DNA of 64,000 bases from Camelus bactrianus (lineage: Eukaryota; Chordata; Mammalia; Artiodactyla; Camelidae): the NCBI RefSeq assembly GCF_048773025.1, contig NC_133547.1:46033004-46097003 (forward strand). The letters run 5' to 3'. Shown here one piece after another: positions 1-11,574 of this stretch (position 1 is its first letter; every line of letters begins with the position of its first letter). The notes beneath the pieces were generated by a model. It was not told the DNA's origin. It saw only the letters and a program-made list of their open reading frames with translations, and searched no databases. Position numbers and translations under genes: made by a program.

Positions 1-9
1 GTCAATAAC

Positions 10-175
10 TATGACGCTGCCCAAAAAGCTAATGCAATTGCAGGCTGCATTAACAGAAATACAGTTTTCCCAAAACAGGCAGAAATATTTCATTGCAATT
101 TTCTTTGGTCAGACTGAGTTCAAAAAATCTTGTTGCTGTATTTTAAGAGGCACATTAGCACACTAGAGTGCCTGC
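10..175 (+). repeat. CR1/L3-like LINE relic
   Basis: The stretch around positions 31-60 (aatgcaattgcaggctgcat and onward) resembles the 3' part of an ancient CR1-type LINE (L3-like) found across mammals. The resemblance continues through the later 'attttaagaggcacatt' segment. It is heavily diverged and non-coding. The family is recalled from memory, so a related old LINE is possible. Confidence 0.45.
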
Positions 176-2341
176 TTTTATTGAAATTGTGCTTTGGAGT
201 TAAGACTTAGATCTACGTTGAGAGATTACTTTCTAAGAAATAGCATGTGTTATTGAATTTATCATAAGAAAATTACTGGGTGTGTTCTTCAGGAGGACTC
301 AGAAAATTTTCTTTCATTTCCAGATCCAGACATACATAGCTGTGTTTCCTATTTGCTCTTAAAGGACACTGAATTGTATAACTGCCCATATTTCCCTTTT
401 TTGCTTTGGTTGCCAGGAAGTTCAAAAGGCAAATTTAGGGACTACATCTAGCCAAGTTCAGAGAACTGCATGGCATATGTCTATGTACTACATTTGCCTT
501 GGATCAGTTTTTCCTGCATTTATCTTCCCTTCACTAACATCTCCATTGCTTTTATAATCCTGCCATATCATTTATGCTTTGCTCTTTTGAAAATAAGTTG
601 AGGTTATGAATAAAGAAGAGAACAACTAAGTAAAAAATGGATGCATATTCGAGGGAGAGCAACTCAGAAGGCAAGTGATTAGGAAATTGCTTCTGAGAGA
701 CAGGAGTGAAGGAACGGTAACTTTCTGGAAAACTTCCTGGGAAATGAGAGCAATCCTACAAATGTTTACATGTTGGAATGCTGTCGTATTAGACAGTGAT
801 CGGATGTATTCTGTGTGACTCTAAGATGTAAAACTAGGGTTAGTTAGAGGGAGATAGATCTTTTCTCATGATATAAAAGAATAACTTGCTAAAAATAAGC
901 CAGAATTAGAATGGCTGCATTGGGAGGTAATGTGCTCCCTGTTTCTGGAAGTCCTCAAGTCGAGGCCGGAAGGCCACTTGCCAAGGATGTGAAGGGTGGG
1001 ATTCCCAGAGGATCTCAAAGTCCCATCTGCTGGTGGGTCAGCGTTTTGGGAAACGGAGGCCAAGGTGAGGGAGGGGGAAGCCACCTGCTGAGGGACAGGC
1101 TCAGCCAAGAACCTTGCCTGTGAGCCAGGATTCAGGAAGGCAAGGGCCTGAAGGAGAAGGGCCACCTCCCAGCGAGGGCCATCCCTCTGCCCCATGGGGA
1201 CATTTCCTAGCACAGTGAAAACCGCACAAAGGGAAATCTGGAGCACAAAGGTTCACCCTGAGCAGCACAGGCCCCTGACCGGCCTTCCTGCTCTTCACCG
1301 TCCTCTCAGACAGTCTCACGGGGGGCCCAAGAATGTGGCACTCTCAATTCCCCAGGGGTCTTTTCTATTCCCTTTCCTCGGTTCAAATTCCATTCTTCAC
1401 TCTGATTGGCCGACAATTACCTCATTGTTCCCTCTCTTGTTAGAAAATCACATCTGCCCTCCGCGCACCCTCCTTTCCCAATTCCTCTTACTCCCAAATG
1501 ACAGAGAGGATTTCCCCGGCTGTGTGTTCCTCGCCTCGAGTTCACAGCTCCCCATTGTCCTCGACCTGGTGTCCCGGGGCTCAGCCGGCTCTGTCCTGAC
1601 TTCATTAGCCATGCAGATTTATGCAGCACTTCGCTCCGTCCTCCCCTGCTTCCCTGCTACACTAGAATCCACCGTTTCCCTTCTCTCCACTCTGCTTTCA
1701 GCAGATCTGACTCCGAACTGCCTCAGACCCTCTCTCCCACCTTGGTGGGGCATGCTGGGTGTGGACAGAGCTGGCCGAGGGGACCGGCAAGCCTGAGAGA
1801 CCGAGCTAGGAGTAGGAGAGGAAGAATGAGCCAGCCCCACCAGCAGAGGCTAAAAATAGACCTGGCTGCTGTCAAATTTTCACAAGATTAGGACCCTCTT
1901 CCTCTCTCTCCACTCCTGCCGTCACTCCAAAACAGCCCAACTGCAAATCACACAGCCCTGTGAGGCTTCCCTTCCCATCGAGGCCACTCAGAATGTTCGT
2001 CTTGATGTGATTTTGACAGACACAAGGAGGAGGGGGAGGAGGGGGCCCACAGTGCTCTGTTCTCCTCCCTTACCGGCCCTGAGGGACGGCCTCGGCCCCA
2101 CCAGCAGGATCAACAGCTTTGGGATAATTTACAGCCTGAGACCTCAGAAGGCTGGCACCAAGCCAAGGCCATAAACCTTGTTCAAAGTGCCTTGTGATAG
2201 TTTACAGTGAAGCACAGATGCCACTTCCTGACCCTGGGCCTGCCCCTTCAGTGCACGGCACCCCTGCCTGCGGCTCTTCTCAGAAGTTCGCAGGCGTGGG
2301 GAGCTGAATCACAGATGGTGAGCAGACACGGTTTCTGGGTC
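176..2341. other. Single-copy stretch without a recognised gene
   Basis: No repeat family or gene was recognised here. The part from about 1260 to 2200 is richer in G and C than its surroundings and holds an inverted CCAAT box (gattgg) near 1402. It also holds a MEF2-like CTAAAAATAG at 1849-1858 and a G-rich run at 2026-2046. The open frames here (up to 200 codons at 1194-1796) show no known domain and are taken as chance. Confidence 0.4.
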
Positions 2342-2517
2342 CTGGGTCTCCCCACACCTGGTTTCCATTCAACCAGGTCCTTACACACCCAGGTCCTTGC
2401 ATGCCCAGGACCTCACATACCCGTGTCCTCACTCGCCCAGATTTGTGCACACGCTAGTGCTTGCACACCCGGGCCGTCACATGCCCAGGTCCTTGCAGGC
2501 ATGGGTCTCTTCATGCT
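2342..2517. repeat. Minisatellite, 16-bp unit, about 11 copies
   Basis: Eight 16-bp units fit end to end without a gap from 2374 to 2501. The typical unit is caggtccttgcacacc. Two weaker units precede them from 2342, and one weaker unit follows to 2517. Units differ from each other at several positions, so the array is old. A frame at 2207-2764 runs through it and owes its length partly to the repeat. Confidence 0.8.
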
Positions 2518-3520
2518 GAGCTGTTGGGCACGAACACAGAGGACAGGGCCGCAGAGTAAGCATGTCAAGCCATATCCAAGGTGGGCCATCAGGAAGGGTA
2601 CACTGGGGAAATGGCATACAAATGAACTTCCAGAGAAGCCTCGTGGGAAAGGGCGGCAAACTGAGTGGGGATGGGCAAGGAGAGGGCAGGTGTTTGTGGT
2701 GGTGCACAGACTGACTGTTTGCCAGGGTCACAGAAGTGTAAGTGCCTGGCCAGCATTTGTCTAAACAAAAATGTCACCTTTCTATTTAACAACAAGTCGT
2801 GAAACCCAGCCTAACCCCCTTTGACTACAGGAAACTTGTCTTCCCCTACGCTTCCCCTCATATATTCCAGAGAACCCTCCTGGAAGTTCTTCCCTGGTTG
2901 GCACAGCAGTCCCTCAAGCTGGGTGCAGGCCCCTCCCTCGATTCCCTGCTGTGAGAGCAATACCAGACTGATAACACTTGACCAGACTCCACCCAAAGCT
3001 GAGGCCAAGGGCATCAGAGCACCCACAAAACTAATATAGATGCCCATGCTAGGTGTAGGGGATCACAGAACCCAGAGGTAGTCTTACTGGACATCCCTCT
3101 GCCCTCCTTTCCAGCCTGCTTCACTCAGGAAGAAGCCAACCTTTCTCTTCCCACGTCTGAGCTTTGAAATCACAGTGCACCTCGAGCCTCTTACCCCTCA
3201 CCCTTCACAAGGCCCTCGGCTCTACCTCTTAAGGCTCAGGGAAAGGAGACAGCAGCTCTGCTCATCCCACTCCAGCCCCATTTCTTGCCTCTGACACTCT
3301 TTCCCCAGGATGGTTGACAGACAATGGGATGGTTGACTCCTTTAGGACCGAGGGGATGACTCAGCCAACAATCTGGCTTCTGAGTTCCTCCATTTGTTCG
3401 CCTCCAACAACATTTTCCTTCACTCCACTTCAGCCACTGATTTCTGCAGCTACCTCGGACCTTGTCATCACCAAGAACTGCACCAGCCCTGAAATTTCCC
3501 TTTCAAATATCCCAACTCTG
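2518..3520. other. Stretch with no recognised feature
   Basis: Mixed-composition sequence. No gene, RNA or repeat family was recognised. Confidence 0.35.
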
Positions 3521-3835
3521 TCATGAAAAGACTTGGAGTAAACTTAAATGTGTATTACTATGTGAAAGAAGCCCATCTGAAAAAGCTACATACTGCATGA
3601 TCCAAACTATATGACAATCCAGAAAAGGCAAAACCAAGGAGACAGTAAAAAGATCAGCTGTAAAAAGATCAGATTCATCAATGGCGACAAATGTACCGTC
3701 TGGTGGGGAATGTTGACAGCGGGGGAGGTTATGCATATGTGGGGGCAGAGAGTATATGGGAACTCTCTGTCTTTTAACCAAACTGTGCTGTGGACCTAAA
3801 ACTGCTCTAAGAAATGACATATAAAAAAAAAAATT
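3521..3835 (+). repeat. LINE-1 3' end relic
   Basis: The sequence follows the 3' untranslated part of an old mammalian L1: a 'gaaaaggcaaaac' segment, then 'gtaaaaagatcag', 'aacaaatgtacc' and 'cctaaaactgctctaa'. It ends in an A-rich tail near 3825. An internal piece is missing after 'gtaaaaagatcag', and a 15-bp unit is duplicated there (3646-3675). Confidence 0.7.
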
Positions 3836-4565
3836 CAACTAACTTCCTGTCCTTCCAGTCCACCTGCTCTAGTACCCTCTTGGCTACAATTCTCTGGTGA
3901 CACTGAGACACATCGCATCTCACTTTTCAACAGTCCCTCCTGTCTTCACATCTCTCCTCATACAGCTTAGATCCCAGGGCCCATCCTGATAAACACTCCC
4001 TTGAAATCCTCTCCATTCCCTTCCCTCCTGGCAACATCCACACTCTGACCAAAACTCTATGATTGCTTCTCTCCGCATGTGCCCAAGCCACTAAATGTCT
4101 CTAGAGAAGATCTGACACCAGGCTGACTGTGCACTTAGCATTTATGACGACACCCAGACCTGGGGTGTTCAAAGCCACCCAGCATGACTACCATTTTCCA
4201 CCGTCTGGGGTGACTACCTCATATCTTCTTGCTCTTGCCTTGGACTTTTCACATTTCCTGCCATTGCACCTTCTCAGCAGATAAACTCACCTCATACTTC
4301 ATTGAGAAGATAGAAGCTTTCGGATGGGAATGCTCTCATCCCCCCATCACCACATCTAGCACCCTACCTGCCTTCCCACCAGCCTCACTTCTTCAGGCCA
4401 GTTAGGTGGGTGGAAGTATCCTTCCTCTCATCAGCCAGTCCCTTGGCTTGAGGTCCAGACCCCACTCCTCTTCTCCCCTTCTCCTGCAGAGATTCCCCAG
4501 TATCTCCTGGGTTATCAAGTTCTCCCTCCACCGAGCCATTTGCAGCACACTTTTGTTTCTCTCAT
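3836..4565. other. Unassigned, perhaps an ancient repeat
   Basis: C/T-rich sequence. The part near 4300 ('ttcattgagaagatagaagc') recalls an old interspersed repeat that I cannot name. The LINE-1 fragment that follows seems to cut into it near 4565. No gene was recognised. Confidence 0.3.
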
Positions 4566-5392
4566 CTTTAAAGAGGAAAAGACACATGACAAGATGCTCA
4601 ATATCAAAAGCCATCAGGGAAATGCCAATCAAAACCACAATGACATCACAATGACATACTGCTTCACACCTACTAGGTTGGCTGCAATCAGAAAGAGGGA
4701 TCATAAGTGTGGGAGAGGATGTGGAGAAACTGGAACTCTCCCACGCTTCTGGTGGGAATGTTGCAGCCACTTTGGAAAACATTCTGGCAGTTCAAAAAAA
4801 AAAAAACCTAATGTAGAGTTGCCTCATGACCCAGAAATTCCGCTCCTAGATATATACCCAAGTGAAATGAAAACAAATGTTCACACAAAAACCTGTCTAT
4901 GTTTCATAGCAGCATCCTTCATGAGACCCAAAAAGTGCAAACAACTCAATTGTCCATCAACTGATGAATGGAGAAATCAAATGCGGCATATTTGGGAATA
5001 TTATCTGGCAGTAAAATAAATGAACTGCCGACACACGCTACAACACAGATGAACCTTGAAAATTATGCTAAGTGAAAGAAGCCAGCCACAAAAGGCCACA
5101 TATTATATGGTTCCATTTATATGAAATGTCCAAATAGGCAAATCTATAGAGATTTTTTTAAAAAGTAGAATAGTAGTTGCCTAGGGGTGAAGGAGTTGGG
5201 GAAAATTGGAAGTGACTGCTGCTGGGAATGGGGTTTTTTGAGGGGATCATAAGAAACTTCTACAACTGATTGTGGTGATGGTTGCACAACTCTGTGAAAA
5301 TATTAAAACCCACAGAATTGTGTGCTTTAAATGAGTGAATTGTATGGTATGTTAATTATATCCCAATAAAGCTGTTATTTTAAGAAAAAGAA
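4566..5392 (+). repeat. LINE-1 fragment: ORF2 C-terminus plus 3' UTR
   Basis: A frame at 4540-5019 carries the end of L1 ORF2p, for example LPHDPEIPLLDIYPSEMK and, further on, a match to the 'tacmatdewr'-type tail. It is followed by the usual L1 3' UTR motifs ('gtgatggttgcacaac', 'tgtgctttaaatg'). It is 5'-truncated and on the plus strand. The frame is close to continuous but lacks the reverse transcriptase and endonuclease, so it is inactive. Confidence 0.85.
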
Positions 5393-5505
5393 AATCTCCT
5401 TTGAACCCTCATTGCCTTTCATTTACTGACTCATTCATTGCTCCCCTTCAGAGCAAGATTTTTGGAAGAATTGTTTTTATCCACTATCTCTACTTTCTCA
5501 CCTCC

Positions 5506-5560
5506 TTTCATCATTTATCATCATTATCATCATTATTATTATTTATTATTGTTGTTGCTA
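5506..5560. repeat. Simple repeat (TCA/TTA-type)
   Basis: Imperfect run of atc/att triplets, about 55 bp. Confidence 0.75.
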
Positions 5561-5849
5561 TAAAATTGCTATTTATTTATTTCGGAGCTGCAGGTGCAAG
5601 AAGTTGAGTTATGCCTGCTGCTCAACTTACGAGTACCATCTTCACTGTGAACAAGGCCCCTCTGTGTTTTATTTTGTTCTCTTCCCTTTGTTACTGATCC
5701 CAGTTCTCCTCCATCATATGTACACACACTCAAATCTGTTTTGCCCAAGTACTTAAATTTGTGTTACTCAAAAAAAAAACAATGGTACTGTTTTGTGTTT
5801 GTGTGTTTTTAACATACGCAGACAACACGGAGCTCTACCATTCTCACTA

Positions 5850-5971
5850 GAGACTCTGAGTGCACTGGTGAGAGTGTGGGCTGGAATCCCAGCTCTGCCA
5901 CTCACTCCCCAGGTGACTCTATGTAAGTTACTTAACCGTTGGTGCTTCCATCCTATGATTCCAAAATGAAG
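5850..5971 (+). repeat. MIR SINE
   Basis: Shows the MIR core 'aatcccagctctgccact' and then 'aagttacttaacc'. Old tRNA-derived mammalian SINE, 5' and 3' truncated. Confidence 0.8.
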
Positions 5972-6065
5972 ACTCATTCAATAAAGATTCACAAGTACTT
6001 ACTGAGGGACTGCATGTGCCAGGCACTGTTCTAGGTACAAAATTCCTGCCTTCATGAAGCTTATA
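5972..6065. repeat. Ancient interspersed repeat, family not assigned
   Basis: 'gtgccaggcactgttctagg' followed by 'ccttcatgaagctta' is a pattern repeated widely in mammals. I cannot assign it between the MIR, L2 and MER families. Confidence 0.45.
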
Positions 6066-6954
6066 TCTAGAATTGCTGTGAGGAGGAAGTAAATTAGAAC
6101 ATTGAAATCCTATTTATATCATGTTTTTTGGTTTTAACTTAGCATCATATTTTAAAATATCTATGTATTGTATGTGTCTCCAGCTTTCTTGGCAGTGTCC
6201 TGAGGTTTGCTTTCCCCACATTTTACCCACTTATTCTCTAAAAACAGAAATCTGAGTTGTATTAGAAGACTCAGACAAGATTATTTAGAAAAGAAAAGCA
6301 GAAGTTGGCATGCGAAGAGGTACTAAGGAGTCAGCCTTTAAAAGAACTGGTTCTTCAAATAAAAACCACAGGAGGTATCTAAAGGGAAAGGTACAGTGTG
6401 AGCGATGTTACCAAGTTCTCATTCATCTGTTCATGGTGGGAAAAGACCGTTTGTTCTTTTCGTATGATTTTCCTATCCATGAAGGTGATCACCAGCCTTC
6501 AGACATCAGCACTGACAAAGTCAGGGGTAGAGCTGTTTCCTTTAGTCAGTCAGTAGCAAATGGGATATGCTTATGGCTTCCGTTTATTTTGGAGAACAGA
6601 ACTAGACAGGCAAACCTGACATTTGCCACAGTTGTTGTTATTGCTGTTTGTCTCAGCGTGCAAAACGTCCCATCCTGAGATAGTGGGAGGTGACGCACAC
6701 TGTCCTAACTGCATGAGGACAAAGCAGTTTTGCTTCCACAGTTGCTTCCAAATTCTTGCCACAATACTACTAGGTACATCCTCATGCGTGGCCTCATGGA
6801 CCTGTGCGTGAATTCTCTGCAAAATGACTCAGGAGTGAGAACATGGGGGCAGAGAATAAAATATATCGTAAGCAATACATTTAAATAGTACACAAATATA
6901 TGTATAAACTATCTAGTAATCAGTTGTAAAGGAACATAGAGGTGGCAGGACAAA
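6066..6954. other. Stretch with no recognised feature
   Basis: A+T-rich sequence. No gene or repeat family was recognised. The edge with the following LINE-1 is uncertain. Confidence 0.3.
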
Positions 6955-8757
6955 TATACCAGAATATATTACATAAAATTAAACAGAACAAGCGTTTCAA
7001 TTAAGAAAATGAAGATTGTCAGGCTTAATAAAGTATTTTAGATACACTGCCTAAACTTAAGGCTACAGAAAGTTTGAATGGAAAAAGATGAAAAAAATAT
7101 GCTATGTAAAAACTAATTTTAAAAAAAGTTAGTATTACTAAGTTAAAATTACACAGTGTGAGTGTTAAAGCAAAAAGCATTACTAGCTACAAAGTGGTAC
7201 TCTTTAGAATGATAAAAGATTCAATCTACCAGGAAGATATAAAATTTTAAGCTTGCATGCAGCTACAAAATAGCCTCAAAATGTGTAAAATAAAAATTGA
7301 CATATATAAAAGAAAAAATAGACATACTCACAATGATAGTTGAAAAAGTTAATACACCCTATCTCAGTACTGATAGAAAAAGAAGATTTTTTAAAAATAG
7401 AGAGGGCTTAGAATATATGAAAAAACAGTATCAACAAAACTGACCTAATTAACATATATAGAGCATTGCACCCAACATCTGCAGAATACACATTCTTTTT
7501 AATTGCACATGAAACATTTAGAAAAACTGATTATATGTTTGGCCATAAGACAAATCTCAACAAGTTTCAATGAATTGAAATACTGCAGCAAGTGTTCTCT
7601 AGTCACAACAACTTAACTAAGTCAATAATGAAAATAAAGCTAGAAAAATTCCCCAATGTTTGAAAATTAAGCAATTTGATTCTAAATAACCTATGGATAA
7701 AAGATGAAACCACAATGAAAATTATAAAATATTTTGAACTAAATAATAATAATACACTTCAAAATTTGTTGGGCAAAGCTAACACCATTCTTAGAAGGAC
7801 ATTTGTAATTCTTAACACATATATTAGAAAAGAGGAAATGTTAACACTCATCCCAAGAAAGTAGAAAAAGATCCAGCCAACTGAACCCAAGGAAAGAAAA
7901 GCAAACAATAATAAATGTAAGAGCAGAAATTCTTGAAATACAAGACAAATATGCAATAGAGATGGTCAATATAATCAAAGGTCAGTTCTTTGAAAAGATT
8001 AACAAAATTGTTAGACCACTAGCAAGACTGATTTTTAAAAAAGAGAGAGAAGACATATGTAAACAATGTCAGGAATGAAAAAGGTGACATAACTATCGGG
8101 AGGGAGCCAGGGAGAAATACCCTGACTTCACTCTCCACCTTTCTCTGAACTCCTGTAGAAGAACCCGAAAGAATTTAAGATAAATTATTAGATAATAAGA
8201 AGATATTATGAACAACTTTATGCCAATGAATTTGAAAATTTTGATGAAATAATTAAATTCCCAGAAAAATACAGTCTACCAAAAGAAAGAAAAATTCCAC
8301 TAATTGCAAATTATTACAGAAATTGAATGCATAATTGAAAATCTTTCCAAAGAAAACTTCAGGCCCAGTTAACTTCACCAGCAAATTCTACCAAGCACTG
8401 AAGGAAGAAGAAAAAAAAAGATGTCAACATTATACAAATTCAGAGAACAGAAAACCAGGGAATAATCCCCAAATCATTTTGTAAGACCAACATAATTTTG
8501 ATTCTAATGTTTGGCTAGCTCATAACAAGAAAGGAAAATATTAGGCTTATCTCACTTATGAACACAGATGTAAAAATCCCAAACAAAATATTAGCAAACC
8601 AAGTCCAGCAAAGTATAAAAGGGGTATCACATCATGACCAAGTTTGGTTTATTTGGGAATGCAAATTGGTTTAACATTCAAAAATTAATAAATGTAATTA
8701 ACAGAGGAAATAGGAAAAGCCATATGATTATCTCGATTAAATTCAACATATGCTTGT
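6955..8757 (+). repeat. LINE-1 ORF2 relic (endonuclease tail to reverse transcriptase)
   Basis: This 1.8-kb stretch follows old L1 ORF2 in order. It begins with the end of the endonuclease region ('gcagagattgtcag'-like near 7010) and continues through 'gttggccataagacaa'-type sequence and the linker (SKNTLQNLLGKA-like near 7770). It reaches the RT motif region ('catatgattatctcgatt' near 8725). Frames are broken throughout. It stops in the RT domain at about 8757. A foreign-looking patch sits at about 8096-8158. Confidence 0.8.
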
Positions 8758-8884
8758 AATTTTTTTTTTTTTTTTAAACCAATCACTAGATGCACTCCAC
8801 ACCACATTCAGGCTTTAGTAAGTTGTAAGGGGACAGAATGACTATCCCCTGGAAGGCCGATTCAAGTTCATGCTTTACTTTTAG

Positions 8885-9400
8885 ACCACCTAGTGGCTAC
8901 CATAAAAACGTGTCATACACTAAATCCTGTCACCCTGCTACCCACAGAAACAGGGCCACTGGAGCATGATTGTATAGAAACCAGAAACATAATCTGTTCC
9001 AGCCACCCTGATCTAGGAAGTGAGCCTCTTCCAAAGGATGAAAAGGAATGGTTCATAGACAGGAGCACTTTTATGAGAAAAGGGGAAAAGGCTGCTGGGG
9101 TACACAGTAACCACCCAGACCCAAGCCATAGAAACAAGAAGCCTACCCCCAGGGACTTCTACCCAAAAGGTGGAGCTGATAGCCCTCACCCACGTCTTAG
9201 AGCTCAGGACAGGGAAGATCTTAAATGTTAATACAGACTCCCCACGTGCATATGCCATCCTACAGGCATATGGGGCTATTTGGAAGGAAAGAGGTGTGCT
9301 TACTGGGGAGAAAAATCAGGTGAAACATGGTTCAAGCATACTGAAGCTCTTAGAAGCAGTACAGCTTCCCAAAAAAGGTGGGAGTGAGTCATTGTAGAGG
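8885..9400 (+). pseudogene. Retroviral RNase H domain relic
   Basis: Part of the provirus pol region. The translation recalls the gammaretroviral RNase H segment, including the 'ELIALTHVLEL' helix and the 'LNVNTDS' strand. Fossil and broken. Confidence 0.75.
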
Positions 9401-9559
9401 TCACCAAAAGGGAGATGTCGAGGTAACAAAGGGAAACAACAAGGTAGACACAACTGCCTAGAACCAGTAACTTGGCACCTACCCCTCATACTGCAAAGGC
9501 CAGATCCATCCAATGATTCCCCCAACAACACAAAGGAAGAACTAGTCAAAGCCTGAAAA

Positions 9560-10620
9560 TGGGGCTTCAGGAGGGATCTAGGAGGCCATGGGGGGCTAGT
9601 TAATGAACACAGGCAATACTTTTTCCCCAAACTGAAGCTTGTTAAGCCATCAAGGAGACTCATCAAGGAGCTCACCATGGGAGGGAAGCCCTACATAACT
9701 GGTTAGTTGATGTCATGGTAACTTCTAGTGTGAAAAGTATAATCAGTTGAATAGGTGAGACATGCCCCATCTTTACAATGAATGGCCCCAACATCAGACC
9801 CCTGAGAAGCCCCCAGATAAGGCCCATTCGGACCAGAAGGGCATATCCTGGAGAAGACTGGCAGATTGATTTCACTGTCATGCTGAGAGTACCAGGCAAT
9901 TTCAGGTATCTCTTGGTGCTTAGTAGACACATTTTCTGGGTGGATAGAAGCATTCCCTGCTAGAACTGAAATAGCAGCTGAAGTGGCTAAGGTATTACTA
10001 AGTGAAATAATCCCCAGGTTGGGGCTCCCAGGATCCCAATAAAGCATAATGGTCCAGCATTTGTGTCTCAAGTGGCAAAGGGGTAAGGAGTGCCCTGGAC
10101 ATAAATGGACCTTGCACTCAGCCTCGAGACCCCAACCAAAGGGAAAAGTAGAGAGATCGAATCAGACCTTGAAACAGGCCTTAGCCAAGCTATGTCAGGA
10201 AACTCAAGACAACTGGATGAAGCTGGTTCCAATTGCCCTGCACCACATGCAATTAGCCCCAAGGGAGGTGTTAAAGTGAAGCGCATTTGAATTCCTGTAT
10301 GGTAGACCCATTCCCCAAGCCAGACATCTGAATCCCCTTGAAATGGAATGATTCAAGTGTGCCCTCCCGGGAGGAGAAACCATGAAGGTGCTCACAGTAC
10401 AGAAACCAGGTGCTGCCCGCACCCACCGACCTGGCCTTCCACCCCTTCCAGCCAGGAGCCCAGGTGGACCTAAAAATCTGGAAAACCCATAGCCGGCAAG
10501 ATCAGCTCACTCCTAAGGGGAACTGATCTCACTTCATGATCCCAACCTCCCATTCGGCCCTTAAGTTGCAGGGGACCTCCCTGTGGGAACATCACACTCG
10601 AGTGAAGAGGGCCCCCGAGC
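9560..10620 (+). pseudogene. Retroviral integrase relic
   Basis: Contains the start of the integrase catalytic core (PGEDWQIDFT near 9847-9876). A downstream part has the 'KGKVERSNQTLKQALAKL' helix near 10140. A C-terminal region follows, ending near the 'HVKRAP'-like sequence at 10595. Broken fossil. Confidence 0.75.
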
Positions 10621-11047
10621 CCCAACCTCCAGAGAGACAACTGGGGCAAAGGACAGGCCCCTCCCCGCCCCCGACTACTCGTGTGAACTTCTCTCTGACC
10701 TGAATCTTTTCTTCCCCCAAAACAGCAAAAGTGTGACCAGGGCTACTCAGGCCGTGGCAGTGAGCCTCCACACCAGGGCACGCTTGTGCCTACAGACCAA
10801 AGACCTAGACACCTTTCTTTTTCACCTTTGTCTCCAAAAGTTTAGAAGGATGGTGGTCGCTCAGGAATATGAACAGTCAGGGCTGAGGCCTGGACAACCA
10901 AACGCCTCTAAAGGCAGCCGGGGCGAAGTCCTGCTCTTCTCCCCGAGGGTTACGGCAATGCCCCACATCAGCAGGAAGTGGTTACATAAGTCGAACCTGC
11001 TCCCCTCAGTGCCCCTCAAATGAGGAGCAGGAGAAAAGGCAGAGGAA

Positions 11048-11571
11048 TGCTTTGTTCACCGGCAAAGCCCATTAACAATTCCCGGGAATAAAAATAGAAT
11101 ATGGATAATAAAGTCTAACCTTTATTCCTCTGTGCTCAGTCTAGTTTCACTTGCTCAAAGGGTGCCTGTGCAGAGGCCTTGCACCGGGCCCTCCGACCAG
11201 AGCTCCCCGTGCACAGTGGCCGAGCGACGACACCTCAGCTCCGGGCGGTGTGCAGAAGCCCCGCCCACGACACTGCAATTCAAGATGGCGGCGGCTGGCC
11301 GTGTGCAGAGGCACCGCGCTGCGCACTGCGGTCTGGAGCGGGAGCAGCACGCCTGCGCCGCCCGCGAGAGCGCCGCCCCTCCCCCATCCCTATGAAGCAG
11401 CTCCGCCCCCAACCTCTTGGGGAGAGTGTGGACACTAGCGTGCCTGAGCTCACACCTCTCCATCCTCTGATCAAAGACTAAAGCTTTGCTTTGCCTCAAC
11501 CAAACTCAGTCTTATTCTATTGCCCCGAACCACACCGGGCAAGGGGGCCCTACTTGATCCGGGTGGCAACA
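11048..11571 (+). mobile_element. 3' LTR of the endogenous retrovirus
   Basis: A purine-rich tract at about 11021-11047 precedes a TG start at 11048. The other end is CA at 11570-11571, preceded by 'gatccgggtggcaa'. The length is 524 bp. The middle is CpG-dense. A phrase like gtgtgcagaggc recurs three times (near 11166, 11249 and 11302). No second LTR was found in the window, so target duplications cannot be tested. Confidence 0.75.
11174..11405 (+). promoter_or_regulatory. CpG-dense LTR core with YY1 motif
   Basis: I count about 26 CpG dinucleotides here, far above the rest of the window. The YY1 consensus AAGATGGCGGC lies at 11282-11292 and Sp1-like GC boxes lie at 11258-11266 and 11402-11410. 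This looks like the promoter part of the LTR. Activity is inferred, not shown. Confidence 0.55.
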
Positions 11572-11574
11572 GTA

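Larger units (their letters stand above)
8776..11571 (+). mobile_element. Endogenous retrovirus relic, class I (gamma-like), 5'-truncated
   Basis: Fossil provirus. The 5' LTR, gag, protease and most of the reverse transcriptase are absent. The remaining pol starts just before RNase H, goes on through integrase, and is followed by sequence without a recognisable envelope gene and by one 3' LTR. Similarity to gammaretroviral pol is clear in RNase H (about 8885-9400) and in the integrase core (peptide PGEDWQIDFT). It is broken in several places and is not functional. Retained CpGs in the LTR suggest a moderate rather than extreme age. Confidence 0.8.

Noticed and set aside
1194-1796. 200-codon open frame
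   Set aside because: It is the longest frame in the window but has no known domain and overlaps frames on the other strand. Its length is explained by GC-rich sequence with few stop codons.
2374-2501. CRISPR-like regular repeats
   Set aside because: Units adjoin without unique spacers, there are no cas genes, and the DNA is mammalian.
2207-2764. 185-codon frame with a repetitive peptide
   Set aside because: The repetition comes from the 16-bp minisatellite. There is no homology and no sign of splicing or promoter.
4540-5019. 159-codon protein
   Set aside because: It is the tail of LINE-1 ORF2, not a host gene.
10583-11023. Retroviral envelope gene
   Set aside because: It lies where an envelope would be, but the frame shows no signal peptide, cleavage site or other envelope feature that I recognise.
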